Origin: Myxococcus sp046520405
Lineage (GTDB): Bacteria; Myxococcota; Myxococcia; Myxococcales; Myxococcaceae
Length of the DNA stretch: 64,000 bases
Assembly (NCBI GenBank): GCA_046520405.1
Contig: JBKGHI010000012.1
Location: 9,094-73,093 of the forward strand
Direction: 5' to 3'
Shown here: piece by piece, positions 33,189-42,111 of the stretch
Position numbering within the stretch: position 1 is the stretch's first letter
Layout: each line of letters begins with the position of its first letter
Made by a program: the position numbers and the translations under genes
Notes under the pieces: generated by a model
The model's input: the letters and a program-made list of their open reading frames with translations, nothing else
The model's database searches: none
What the model was told of the DNA's origin: nothing

Positions 33189-34358
33189 ATGTCGAACGTG
33201 AAGGGAAAGGGCTGGAGCGCGGTGCTGCTGGCAGGGCTGGTTGGCTGTGGCCAGGAGCCGCGGAAGCCGGCGCCCGAAGAGGAATCCATCAAGGCCGTGG
33301 AGGCGCAATCGCGATTGCTGCAACCTCCCGCGGGCTGCACCGAAATCACGATGGGGGCGCTGGCGAACGGGGTTGGGGTGACGCCGGTGATGTACTCGCC
33401 GCAACCGACGTACCGCGGCATCTTCGACAGCTTTGGCGACCCGGCGTTCGCGGACTCGGCACGCATCCGCCTGGACGTGAATACGGCGCCCGGCCTGTAT
33501 GACTTGTCCGTGGGTGGAGGCAACACCTTCACCTGTGATCGCTGCGTCTTCGGCTATCAGGACGAGGGCTCGCCCGCGGAGAAGTTCTTCGTCGCCGACG
33601 CGGGCACGCTCCTGCTTGCGTTGAAGGTGTCGCCGCAGCAGACGGTTGGCGCGCTGGCGAACGTGACGCTGCGCGAATCGGTGGATGCTCCGCCCCTCAA
33701 CGCGCCGTACTGGGGCAGCGCGGTGGTTCCGGGCGGCGAGTGCCGGTGGATTCGCTTCGCGACGTGGAACACGGTGCGCAACGGCGGGTGCGACCCTCGT
33801 CAAGGCTCGCTGACGGCCAACCTGCCGGACACCACCTGCGTGCCGGATGACTACGCTGCCTCCGACGGCACGCTGGAGCGCGCGCTGGGGACCCAGGTCC
33901 AGGGCGAGGCCTGCACGAAGACCGCCGCGGCGAGCGAGTCCGAATTGGCTTCGACGGACTGCGAGCAGGGCTTCGCCTGTACCGACCTGCTGTCGGAAAA
34001 CGCCCAGTGCCTCAAGACGTGTGACTACCGGGCGTCGAATCCTGGCTGTCCCTCCGGCACCATCTGCGGCGTGTACGGCCTGTGCGTCCAGCAGGCCGTC
34101 CTCGCGCAGATCGGCTTCTCGTTCGACCCCGCGCCGGTTGGAGAGACGTGCAGCCTGACCTTCGCGCACTTCTGCGGCAGCGAGGGCGCGCGCGGCATGT
34201 GCGCTGACCTGAACCGAGACGGCAGGGGCGAGTGCTATCCCTACCGCCGAGCCCGCTCCGAGTGCGGTCCTGGCGAGGAGCTGGGCTACCTGAACAACTC
34301 GCGCCCCGGTGGCGGCTTCGACCGCGGCCACGGCTTCTGCTACCACGACGGCCTCTAG
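33189..34358 (+). CDS. Cys-rich surface lipoprotein
   Basis: 389 residues. The signal ends in a lipobox (LAGLVGCGQ), and GGAG precedes the ATG. The N-terminal half is beta-rich (GLYDLSVGGGNTFTCDRCVFGY). The C-terminal half is Cys-rich with many CxxG patterns (CPSGTICGVYGLCVQ, CSLTFAHFCGSEG, CGPGEELGYLNN), as in myxobacterial extracellular Cys-repeat proteins. It is probably disulphide-stabilised at the cell surface. No enzymatic motif is seen. It stands alone between the PilZ gene and a minus-strand immunity-like gene. A 1.4-kb antisense open frame over it is a GC-skew shadow. Confidence 0.72.
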   Translation: MSNVKGKGWSAVLLAGLVGCGQEPRKPAPEEESIKAVEAQSRLLQPPAGCTEITMGALANGVGVTPVMYSPQPTYRGIFDSFGDPAFADSARIRLDVNTAPGLYDLSVGGGNTFTCDRCVFGYQDEGSPAEKFFVADAGTLLLALKVSPQQTVGALANVTLRESVDAPPLNAPYWGSAVVPGGECRWIRFATWNTVRNGGCDPRQGSLTANLPDTTCVPDDYAASDGTLERALGTQVQGEACTKTAAASESELASTDCEQGFACTDLLSENAQCLKTCDYRASNPGCPSGTICGVYGLCVQQAVLAQIGFSFDPAPVGETCSLTFAHFCGSEGARGMCADLNRDGRGECYPYRRARSECGPGEELGYLNNSRPGGGFDRGHGFCYHDGL

Positions 34359-34413
34359 TCCTGCCCACCACCGCCCGGTCCCTCACGCGGGCCGGGCGGT
34401 GGGCGGGGCCCCG

Positions 34414-34995
34414 CTAGCGCCGCAAGGCCGCATCGAGTTCGCGAAGCAACGCACCGACCCGTCCACCACCACCCGGTGCGGCCGGGTAGCGCTTCAGGAC
34501 GTCCACCACGACGGAAGATGCAAGGGCTCGGGACCGCGCGATGTGGTCGGCGCCCACGGCCGGATTGTCTCCTTCGGCGAGTTCGAACGCTCGTGCGGCA
34601 TGCGCGGCCGAGCCGAGGATGTGCTTCACCTGAGTGGCTTTCGCCAAGGGGTGGAGGAACGCCGCACCGGCTGCGGCGAGTGCCGCGCGCGCGGCGTCGC
34701 TCGCGGCAGCCTGCCCAGCGTCGCGTGCAGCCTGCGCCGCCCGTTGGGCTGCCCATGCGGCGTCACGGAGCACCTTGCTTCGCGCGGCTCCATCCGCGAA
34801 CGCCTGCGCGGCTTCAATCGCGACGCGTGGGCGCTCATCGTCCGGGCGCTCACGCTCAAAGAGCACCAGCGCCGCCCGAGCGCAGGTCGCCGCGTAGCCG
34901 GCGACCTCGCGGAGTTCATGCATGCCGAGTTCGACTTTGCCCGCCTTCGCAGTCGCGTGTCCGAGCGTTGCTCCGGTGTTGCCCATATCGGGCAT
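34414..34995 (-). CDS. Putative immunity protein (Imm-5-like, Ala-rich helical)
   Basis: 193 residues, mostly Ala-rich helices. The opening after a short lead, MHELREVAGYAATCARAAL, followed by ERPDDERPRVAIEAAQAF and repeated DAARAALAAAGAA helices, fits the Imm-5-like putative immunity family of polymorphic toxin systems. Such proteins bind and neutralise a cognate toxin. No toxin gene with a cleavable C-terminal domain is adjacent. It is convergent with the Cys-rich lipoprotein gene. The assignment is by composition and the ERPDDERPR helix only; an uncharacterised helical protein is the alternative. Confidence 0.55.
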   Translation of the reverse strand: MPDMGNTGATLGHATAKAGKVELGMHELREVAGYAATCARAALVLFERERPDDERPRVAIEAAQAFADGAARSKVLRDAAWAAQRAAQAARDAGQAAASDAARAALAAAGAAFLHPLAKATQVKHILGSAAHAARAFELAEGDNPAVGADHIARSRALASSVVVDVLKRYPAAPGGGGRVGALLRELDAALRR

Positions 34996-35087
34996 TGACC
35001 ATGAACGATGAGGCTTCGCAAGGGAACGGGAGCAACGGCTTGCGGCGCCGGGCCTCGTCGAGGACAGCCCGGACCGGCACGTGTGGA

Positions 35088-36929
35088 CTACGGCGTCACG
35101 GGCGCGAAGAAGTCATTCCCTGACGGAGACAACGCGGTCCACCGCTGGTTGCGGACGTTGGGCGCGCGATATGTGAGGCCCTCGGCCTGCTCCCAGTCGC
35201 CGAGCAGTACGAAGATGTACGGACGGGCAAGGGTGTTGACGTTCCTCGTCCAGCGGTTCATCGCGCTCCCTCCCACCAGGCCGCCCACGCCAAAGTAGGA
35301 CACGGAGATTCCTCCCTCGGTGCCCGTCTCGGGCGTGAAGGGCAGGCCCTCGGCGGGGGTGCTGATGGCGCCGTAGGTGAGGCCGCTCACGACGCTGGTG
35401 AAGGTGTTGCCCCGGGAGCCATCGCCGTTGACGCCGAAGGAGCCGAAGGAGATGCCCTCGGCCGGCGAGTTGGGGCTGGCGTTCACCACCTGGATGCGGG
35501 CGTCCAGCGCCGTCGGGTCGAAGGTGTCCAGGAACGTGAAGGCACGCGGCCCCATGGCGCCCGTCTCTCCGGCCCGGCCGCTGACGACGACCAGGTATCG
35601 ACGGCCCGGCTGGAGCGGCCCGGTCTGGACGCCGTCCAGCACGGTGGTGGCGGAGTCGGTGTTCAGGGTGAACTTCAGTTGATGGCCCGTCGCGGACGCC
35701 GGCAGGTCACCGATGGCGGGGCTGGCCTTGAACGTGAGGTCCACGGCGATGGGGATGTTGAGCGGGTCATTCGCGTTGAAGACCCGGAGCGGCTCCCCGT
35801 CCATGAGGCCATGGAGGAAGAAGAGGATGGGGTCCCGCTTGATGCGCAGCGCGCCGTTCTTCCCCGAAGGGACCAGCACCAGCGACGCAGCGCCGCCATC
35901 ATCCATGCCGCGCCGGTCATCGCCGTAGGTGATGGCGAAGTAGGCCGTCCCGGGCGTCAGGGCCCCTTCCGGCAGCGTGAAGCTCGCGGTACCGCTCACG
36001 GAGGGGAGGATGATGTCGCTCGTGCCCGACCCGGACAGCACGAGTTGAGTGAGGTTCGCTGGGGCGACATGCCCCGCGATGCCCGAGGCGGTGGCGTCCG
36101 CCGAGAACGGCGACACGGTGGAGAACGGGTCCGCGGCGCCCACCGACAGCCGGCGGGCACGGTTCGCGGCGGCCACTCGGTCCGCGGTGATGTGGCGCAA
36201 CCGGACTTCGTTGGCCCCCACCGCGCCGAACGCCTCCTTCACCGCGAGGAGCTGCGGCCGGTCGAAGCGCGCCGTTTGCCCCTCGCGGGACATGAGGCCG
36301 ACCCCCACCAGCGTCACGCGCTCGCCCGCCGCCAGGGACACGTCGGACACCGTGGCCAGGGCCGCGCTCGAGGCTTCCGAGCCCGCGGCGCGGATGGCGA
36401 AGCTCAAGCCCGTGCCGGGCGCCACCTGCGCGTAGTCCGTCGAGTTCCTGTCTCCGGGCTCCACCGCGGAGAACAGCCGTGTGTCGCCTTGCCAGGCATC
36501 CATCCGGACGCTGCCCGCGTTCCACATGGTATGCGGCTCCGAGGCGTTGCCGTCATACAAGACGTTGACGAACCGGACGCACGCCACGGTGGGAGGGCAG
36601 GGGACGTCCGGTTCCGGGGCCGTGCCCGCGTCCTGTTCGGGGTCGATGCCACCATCCGGCTCCGGCTCCGGGTCTCCGCCGTCGCCGGGAGGCGTCCCCG
36701 CGTCGGTGCCTGCATCCACCCCGGCGTCGGTCCCTGCATCCACGCCCGTGGCCTGCACGGGCACCAGCTCGCACTTCTCCGCGCGGCAGCTCCACTGTTC
36801 TCCTTCGGGCGCCTGCCCGTTGTCGCTTCGGCAATCGAACGCATCCACGCACTCGGAGCCGCAGCCGGTACTGACCGCCGCCAGCCCGAGGCCGACTGCC
36901 AGGAACCACCCTCTCAAGACATTGCTCAT
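35088..36929 (-). CDS. DUF4397-type surface lipoprotein
   Basis: 613 residues: signal with lipobox (VSTGCGSEC), a short Cys-rich EGF-like part, a Pro/Asp/Gly linker with repeats of VDAGTDAG (about 55-110), then tandem beta domains of the DUF4397 kind (VACVRFVNVLYDG, PLRVFNANDPLNIPIAVDL, ARIQVVNASPNSPAEGISF). Each domain begins with the VRxxNAsp-like strand of the family. It is a stalked surface protein of unknown ligand. The ATG at 36929 has GGGAGGGGGAG upstream. It lies 88 bases after the multiheme cytochrome on the same strand and is probably cotranscribed. Confidence 0.77.
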   Translation of the reverse strand: MSNVLRGWFLAVGLGLAAVSTGCGSECVDAFDCRSDNGQAPEGEQWSCRAEKCELVPVQATGVDAGTDAGVDAGTDAGTPPGDGGDPEPEPDGGIDPEQDAGTAPEPDVPCPPTVACVRFVNVLYDGNASEPHTMWNAGSVRMDAWQGDTRLFSAVEPGDRNSTDYAQVAPGTGLSFAIRAAGSEASSAALATVSDVSLAAGERVTLVGVGLMSREGQTARFDRPQLLAVKEAFGAVGANEVRLRHITADRVAAANRARRLSVGAADPFSTVSPFSADATASGIAGHVAPANLTQLVLSGSGTSDIILPSVSGTASFTLPEGALTPGTAYFAITYGDDRRGMDDGGAASLVLVPSGKNGALRIKRDPILFFLHGLMDGEPLRVFNANDPLNIPIAVDLTFKASPAIGDLPASATGHQLKFTLNTDSATTVLDGVQTGPLQPGRRYLVVVSGRAGETGAMGPRAFTFLDTFDPTALDARIQVVNASPNSPAEGISFGSFGVNGDGSRGNTFTSVVSGLTYGAISTPAEGLPFTPETGTEGGISVSYFGVGGLVGGSAMNRWTRNVNTLARPYIFVLLGDWEQAEGLTYRAPNVRNQRWTALSPSGNDFFAPVTP

Positions 36930-37017
36930 GACGCGCGCTCCCCCTCCCGGGAAGGCCGGTGTTGTGGTGTCTGACAAAGGAAGAGAGGGGCGCGCGGGTG
37001 GGCCGCCCCTCCCGGCG

Positions 37018-39717
37018 CTACCGCTTCTCGCACTCGCTGCGCAGAGGCGCGATGCGCCCCTGGGACAGCTCGTCTCGCAGGTAGATGTAGGCCATCACGC
37101 CCGCATTGAACCGGGCCCGCTGGAGCCACTCGTGCATGGCCATGGCATCGCTCCCACTGCGGATGTCATCGGTCAGCGGGTTGTTCAGGGTGCAGATCTG
37201 CGTCCAGAGGCTCGTTCCTCCAATGGCGCGGACGTTCCCGCTCGGCGGTGTCGCGGTGGCGAAGACGCCGCGGCGGATGAGCTCACATGCGCCCTGCGCC
37301 GCCCCCAGCATGTTGGCGCCCCATTCCGCCCAGTCCTCCACGTTGCTGGAGAAGTCGATGTCCACCTCGCCGTACTTCACCCACGCTTGCATGAACCGCG
37401 GGGTGAGGCTCAGGTTGGCACCGCCGTCGGCCATCCATGCGAGGTATCGGGCGCCGCCGTGCGGCCCGTACTCCTGCTCGAAGGGCACCAGGTGGCTTTC
37501 GCCCGAGGCGGCGCGGCCGAACAGGCCGAACTGCGGACTGACGAGGTTGGCCACACGCGCGCCTCGCCATGCCACCAACGCCTTGGCCGCGCCGCTCTGG
37601 CCGTCTCCCGCGCGGCCGTGGCAGTTGGCACAGACACCCTGGAAGACCGTCGCCCCCGGGGTGGTGTAGTAGAGTTCGCCCCAGGGCCGCCTCGGCACGC
37701 CCCGCCGGTCGACCATCCACGATTCGATAGAGGTGGGCGCGGAAGCCGTGGGGAACTCGCAGCGGCCCGGCTTGAGGTCCCACCAGTTCGTGGGGAACTG
37801 CTTCTGGGCCAGTTGCTCGTGGGCTTCGGTGATGGGAAAGCGCGTCAGGTATTCCCACGGCGCGTGGCCAATTCGCTGCTGCCATTCCGGGTTGCGGGGC
37901 TCGTAGGGCCGCTTGTCCGTGAAATCCTCGCCCACCCACCGAACGTCCGAGGTGGTGTCACAATCCTCCGCCACGACGGCATCCGCCTGCCGCAGCCGCT
38001 CCTGCTTCGCGGCCGCTTTCTCCTCCGCGGTTCGCGTCGCGTCCGCCCTGGGCCAGTCCATGGACGCAATCCAACGCGCCACCAGCAACGACGCCCGGCA
38101 GTCGGTGCCCGGCACATTGACGGGCATGTGGATGTTCGTCTCGTTGGTGTCTCGCGCCACGCGCTCGTACATCGTGCTGGAGGGCGTATTGGCACGCAGG
38201 TCCGCGCTGAAGTCCGCGGCTTCCACCACGTACTTGCGCTGCTTGTTGGTCTCCAACACGTCGAAGGGGTTCCAGCCGAAGAGGATGCCGCCCGCGGAGA
38301 AGTCCAGGGAGGCGAGCTCCGAATTGCTCTGCACCGCGAAGCCCTTGGGGTTGTGGCACTGCGCGCAGTTGCCAACGAAATACGCCTGGAGCTCCAACTC
38401 CTCCTGGGTCCGCGGAGGCCGGCCCTCCGCGGCGGACTCCAACTTCGGCAGGTCCGCCGCCGAGCGCAGGCCGGTGATGACCCCATAGAGGATGAGCCGG
38501 TCCACCTGCGACAGCTCGTCCTCGAGAATGTCCCCGAGGGGGCTCAGCCCACCCTCGCCCTTGGCGCGGCGATTGATTTCCAGTGGGGTGAAGCCCAGGA
38601 CGAAGTTCTGTCCCTCGGACCCGGTGTGGCAGTTGATGCAGCGGTGGCGGCCGGGAATGGCGTAGTTGCGCGTGGTGCCGGTCTGCTCATCCGTCTCATA
38701 GGTGATGACGCGATCGGCGAAGTCGGACCCATCCCGGTACGTGCCCCGGTGGAGCTCGGCGACCGTGCCTTCCTCGTTCCAGACGTACGTTCCAAACACC
38801 GCATCCTGCCAACGCTCCCGGGTGACGATGAGGCGCGTCTCAATCTTCCGGTAGCGCACCATGCCGTCGGCGCCCCGTACGTCCTTGAAGAAGGTCTTGT
38901 AGAAGCGGGTGTTGGGCGGAACCTTGAACGACTTCGTGGCCGGGTCGTACTCAATGGACTTCCCCGCCGGCACGTGCACCAGCCGAAGCTTCTTCGCGTG
39001 GTCCGAGAAGAGCTGGTACGTGGGCACGAAGGCGAACGTGCCGGAGCGCGCCAGTCTTTCGGCGTCCATCGAGGTGATGTCGGTGTCCGTCTCCGACAGG
39101 AAGCGGGGCAGTTGCGTCAGGTTCGCGAACCAGGCGTCCTTGTCAGGGGCACTGCCCAGCGCCTCCTCGGCGGGAATGCAGTTGCCCAGGTCGGTCATGG
39201 ACGCGGCCACCTCGGTGCCCACCGGGTCATCGAGCTCGGCTCCCGTTCCCGCGTTCACGGTGAACGTGCCCTCGGGCGTTCCCTGCTCCAACCAGGCGGA
39301 GAGCTGCGCGCCCAGTTCCACGGCCTTCTTGAGCTGGTCGGCTGAAGCCGTGGGGGGCATCTCCCCGCGCTCGATGCGCACCAGCATGCGGGGGGCCTTG
39401 TTCTTCAAATCGTCATAGGCGCTCGTGAAGGAGAAGCCTCCGTCGGACCTGCCGCCCTGATGGCACGTTCCGCATTCGGCGCCCGCGCGTGCCGCCAGGC
39501 CGGCGAAGGTCTCTTGATAGCTCTTCCGGGGCGCCGCGGGGCGCACGGGAATCCGCTCGCTGGAGCGGGCTGGAAGACAGGACACCGTCACACCAGCGTC
39601 GGGCTCGGGTACGGGCGCCGGTGAGGGGTCGTCCTTGCATCCGGGCAGACATGAAAGGGACAGCAGGACCACCCCTAGCGCCATACGTGGGACGAGCAAA
39701 CCCCGCGTCATCCTCAT
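37018..39717 (-). CDS. Tetraheme c-type cytochrome lipoprotein
   Basis: 899 residues. The signal ends in a lipobox (LSCLPGCKDD). Four CxxCH heme sites are visible: CGTCHQG near residue 82, then CINCHTG, CAQCHNP and CANCHGR, spread over the whole length. Heme-binding CxxCH in an exported lipoprotein suggests electron transfer at the outer membrane, or an extracellular oxidase. No catalytic family is recognised. GGAGG precedes the ATG at 39717. The DUF4397 lipoprotein follows 88 bases downstream, and the two may form a surface complex. Confidence 0.8.
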   Translation of the reverse strand: MRMTRGLLVPRMALGVVLLSLSCLPGCKDDPSPAPVPEPDAGVTVSCLPARSSERIPVRPAAPRKSYQETFAGLAARAGAECGTCHQGGRSDGGFSFTSAYDDLKNKAPRMLVRIERGEMPPTASADQLKKAVELGAQLSAWLEQGTPEGTFTVNAGTGAELDDPVGTEVAASMTDLGNCIPAEEALGSAPDKDAWFANLTQLPRFLSETDTDITSMDAERLARSGTFAFVPTYQLFSDHAKKLRLVHVPAGKSIEYDPATKSFKVPPNTRFYKTFFKDVRGADGMVRYRKIETRLIVTRERWQDAVFGTYVWNEEGTVAELHRGTYRDGSDFADRVITYETDEQTGTTRNYAIPGRHRCINCHTGSEGQNFVLGFTPLEINRRAKGEGGLSPLGDILEDELSQVDRLILYGVITGLRSAADLPKLESAAEGRPPRTQEELELQAYFVGNCAQCHNPKGFAVQSNSELASLDFSAGGILFGWNPFDVLETNKQRKYVVEAADFSADLRANTPSSTMYERVARDTNETNIHMPVNVPGTDCRASLLVARWIASMDWPRADATRTAEEKAAAKQERLRQADAVVAEDCDTTSDVRWVGEDFTDKRPYEPRNPEWQQRIGHAPWEYLTRFPITEAHEQLAQKQFPTNWWDLKPGRCEFPTASAPTSIESWMVDRRGVPRRPWGELYYTTPGATVFQGVCANCHGRAGDGQSGAAKALVAWRGARVANLVSPQFGLFGRAASGESHLVPFEQEYGPHGGARYLAWMADGGANLSLTPRFMQAWVKYGEVDIDFSSNVEDWAEWGANMLGAAQGACELIRRGVFATATPPSGNVRAIGGTSLWTQICTLNNPLTDDIRSGSDAMAMHEWLQRARFNAGVMAYIYLRDELSQGRIAPLRSECEKR

Positions 39718-40092
39718 GAAGCACGCCTCCTGATTCCTTGCGGATTTCGCGCGGCACCCTATCTCAGACGTTCTGCGCGTCGAGGCAAAAGCAGACATGC
39801 CCTGTGTGCGCGCGTGAAGATTTACCTGGCCGTGACGGCCTGCACATCAGACAGACACGTTCCCGTGGGCTGGTGCGCCGCGAGTCCTGCTGAGACACAT
39901 TGCGTCTCCAGGAACGTGACGGGTCCGTTACCAGATGTCTGGAAACGCAGGTGGGCACTGGCGTGAAGCATTGAGGGCTGGGGCGTTTCTTCAGGATTGA
40001 CTACGACAGACCCGACTTGACGACAGACGGACCAGGAGGGAACTCCCTCCTGGCCCGCAGCCATCAAAAGCCTGGGAAGACAGCCGGGGTGA
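39718..40092. other. 375-base gap upstream of the cytochrome gene
   Basis: No gene is supported here. CCAGGAGGG (40032-40040) and CCCTCCTGG (40045-40053) form a nine-base-pair hairpin about 40 bases past the stop of the PstS-like gene, which may slow or end its transcription. No T run follows on the minus strand. The remainder shows nothing I can assign. Confidence 0.4.
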
Positions 40093-41160
40093 TTACTGGC
40101 AGGTCCCCGCGCCGCGGCCGTCGTCGTTCACACCGCCGCACTTCAGCGGCGTGGTGGCGTCGCAAGCGATGAAGCCCTGGTTCTCCAGGATGGCCTCGAA
40201 CGCCGCGGTGTCCGTGTCGTAGATGTACGAGTAGAGGATGTCCTCCTCGACCGAGCGCGGGCTGAGCGTGTTCTCGTTGAGGAAGATCTTCCGCGCGAGC
40301 GGATAGACGCCCGCCTGGCCGGTGATGAGCTTGCGGATGTTCGCCTCGTTCGAGGCGATGCCGTCCACGTTGACCTTGAGGTTGGCCGCCAGCGCGGGCG
40401 GGGTCGGGTAGATGGCGGAGTCACCCGCGAAGGCGATGGCGGTGGCGTCGTTGGCGGTCAGCTTGCCGATGCAGACGGTGGCGCTGTCGGCCGTGGTGCA
40501 CGGGGCGGGGTTGGTCGCGCTGCCATCGAAGATGGTCACGATGCCGTCGCAGAAGGCGGCGCTGGTGTTCTCCGCGACCTTCTCCTTGAAGACCTCCGTG
40601 GTGCCGGACAGGTCATCCCTGCGGTAGATCTTGATGGGGCCCGTGCGGCTGCTGCCCGGGACCTGGCTCCAGCTCGTCCAGCACGCGCCGTTGATGTTGG
40701 TGACGGTGCCGTTCACCGTGCGGCGGTAGGACTTGAAGAAGAGGTTGGCCACGTTGTCACGGCTGATGTTCGTCAGTCCGTTGTTCGCCTTGACCCATAC
40801 GTTCACCGCGTCCAGCGCGATGACGTTGCTGCGCTCACCCGGCTGGCAGGGCGTCCGGAGGTCGCGCGACATGGGCGCGAGCGCCTGCTGGTGCGGGTTG
40901 GGGCACACGGCGCTCCCTCCGCCGCGCAGACAGGTCTCACCCACGCTGGAGCCCGTGCCGGCATAGAGCAGCCCCGCGCCGGAGCCGGTGTTGGCGGCGA
41001 CCAGCGCGCCCTTCAGCGTGTCGGAGCCGTACAGTTCATTGTTCGGCCCCAGGTTCTGCACCGCCGACTTCAGCTCCGTGCCGCCCGTGGACTGACCATC
41101 GCAACCCACGACCGAAACCGCCACAACCGCCGCGGACATCACCGTCTTCATCATCTTCAT
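40093..41160 (-). CDS. PstS-like phosphate/oxyanion-binding lipoprotein
   Basis: 355 residues with a lipoprotein signal (VSVVGCDG). The body fits the PBP-like (PstS) fold: ELYGSDTLKGALVAAN near the N-terminus, then ALDAVNVWVKANNGLTNIS, SRTGPIKIYRRDDLSGTTEVF (an SGT loop as in phosphate binding) and VYPLARKIFLNE. It has no PstC/A/B partner. Similar solitary PstS-like lipoproteins in myxobacteria may act in phosphate capture or matrix assembly. The ATG at 41160 has GAGGAG upstream. Function is inferred from fold. Confidence 0.75.
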   Translation of the reverse strand: MKMMKTVMSAAVVAVSVVGCDGQSTGGTELKSAVQNLGPNNELYGSDTLKGALVAANTGSGAGLLYAGTGSSVGETCLRGGGSAVCPNPHQQALAPMSRDLRTPCQPGERSNVIALDAVNVWVKANNGLTNISRDNVANLFFKSYRRTVNGTVTNINGACWTSWSQVPGSSRTGPIKIYRRDDLSGTTEVFKEKVAENTSAAFCDGIVTIFDGSATNPAPCTTADSATVCIGKLTANDATAIAFAGDSAIYPTPPALAANLKVNVDGIASNEANIRKLITGQAGVYPLARKIFLNENTLSPRSVEEDILYSYIYDTDTAAFEAILENQGFIACDATTPLKCGGVNDDGRGAGTCQ

Positions 41161-41282
41161 GGACGACTCCTCAGGTGTTGCAAGGGGTTGACACGTCGTT
41201 CGACGTCCGACGTTTCCTGGCGAAGAGGGACCTCCCCACACTGTGGGACGAAGATGCGAGTCATTGGCTCGTGGGAGGAACA

Positions 41283-41308
41283 TCGACCCCGGAGCGCTCC
41301 GGGGTCGA
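41283..41308. repeat. 26-base perfect palindrome
   Basis: The half-site TCGACCCCGGAGC at 41283-41295 is followed at once by its exact reverse complement to 41308, with no spacer. It lies in the 343-base gap (41161-41503) between the GFA gene and the PstS-like gene, both on the minus strand, about 123 bases before the latter's start. It could be a terminator for the GFA transcript (no clear T run) or a dimer operator. Nothing else is seen in the gap. Confidence 0.5.
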
Positions 41309-41503
41309 CGGGACGCAAGGTGCCTCAACCTGAAAGGAGTTGCTGGTTCAGTTATGTCAAATCCCTGCCAGCGACGGGTGACACCGCTGTGTGGGAAATT
41401 TCCTGAAGGCAAACGTCACGGATTCCTCAAGCATTGGCGGCACTGCGCACCGACGCTGAAGCGAGTCAGCCCCGATGGTGGCTCAGCCCCTGCTGGCGAC
41501 GCG

Positions 41504-41941
41504 TCAGGCCCGATGCAGGGGCCACGGCTGCGGGCGCGCACCCGCCTCCCAGTTGTCGTTGTAGCCATCCCAGTGCTGGATGCTGAGCAGGGCGACATCC
41601 ACGCCGTCCAGGCAGCCGACGTTGACGCTGGCGAACTCGCCTCCCAGCATCTCCACGTAGCCGCCGCCGAAGCACTGAACCCCGCAGCGCTTGCAGAACT
41701 TGCGGAAGTTGGGGCTGTCGCCCACCCGGTACTCGCCCAGATGCGCCTCACCGGAGAGGACGCGGAACGTCTTGGGCGGCACCTGGGTCGTCGTCCCGCC
41801 CATCTTCGTGCAGATGGAGCAGTTGCAGCGGTTCACCGGCTCGGAGAGGTCCAGTTCGGCCTCGAATCGGACGGCGCCACAGTGGCAGCCACCCACGTAC
41901 TTCTTCAGGTTGCGGGAAGAGATGGAGGGGGTCTCGCTCAT
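41504..41941 (-). CDS. GFA (CENP-V) family zinc protein
   Basis: 145 residues with the full Cys pattern of the glutathione-dependent formaldehyde-activating-like family: Cys19 and Cys21 (GGCHCGAVRF), Cys39, Cys41 and Cys44 (CNCSIC), and Cys83 and Cys86 (FCKRCG). These bind two zincs. The original GFA enzyme joins formaldehyde to glutathione, but most members have no proven activity. It is monocistronic. Confidence 0.88.
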   Translation of the reverse strand: MSETPSISSRNLKKYVGGCHCGAVRFEAELDLSEPVNRCNCSICTKMGGTTTQVPPKTFRVLSGEAHLGEYRVGDSPNFRKFCKRCGVQCFGGGYVEMLGGEFASVNVGCLDGVDVALLSIQHWDGYNDNWEAGARPQPWPLHRA

Positions 41942-42111
41942 GACGGTGTGCTCCGGGTGAGTGCGTCGGATGAGGGAGATATGGCCCTGGGTCGTGACAG
42001 GAGTATGTCAGGTTTCTTTCGGGCCGAGCGCCCCTGACGCGCTGCTTCCATGCGGTGTTCGCGCAGCTTCTCGGGGGAGGGAGAGGGGCTGGCGTCCCAG
42101 CCATCCTCACC

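Noticed and set aside
32940..34346. A 468-codon minus-strand frame over the Cys-rich lipoprotein.
   Set aside because: No signal peptide or domain; the plus-strand gene has a lipobox, a ribosome site and a Cys pattern.
36481..39345. A 954-codon plus-strand frame over the cytochrome gene.
   Set aside because: Shadow of the minus-strand tetraheme protein, whose four CxxCH sites are in frame.
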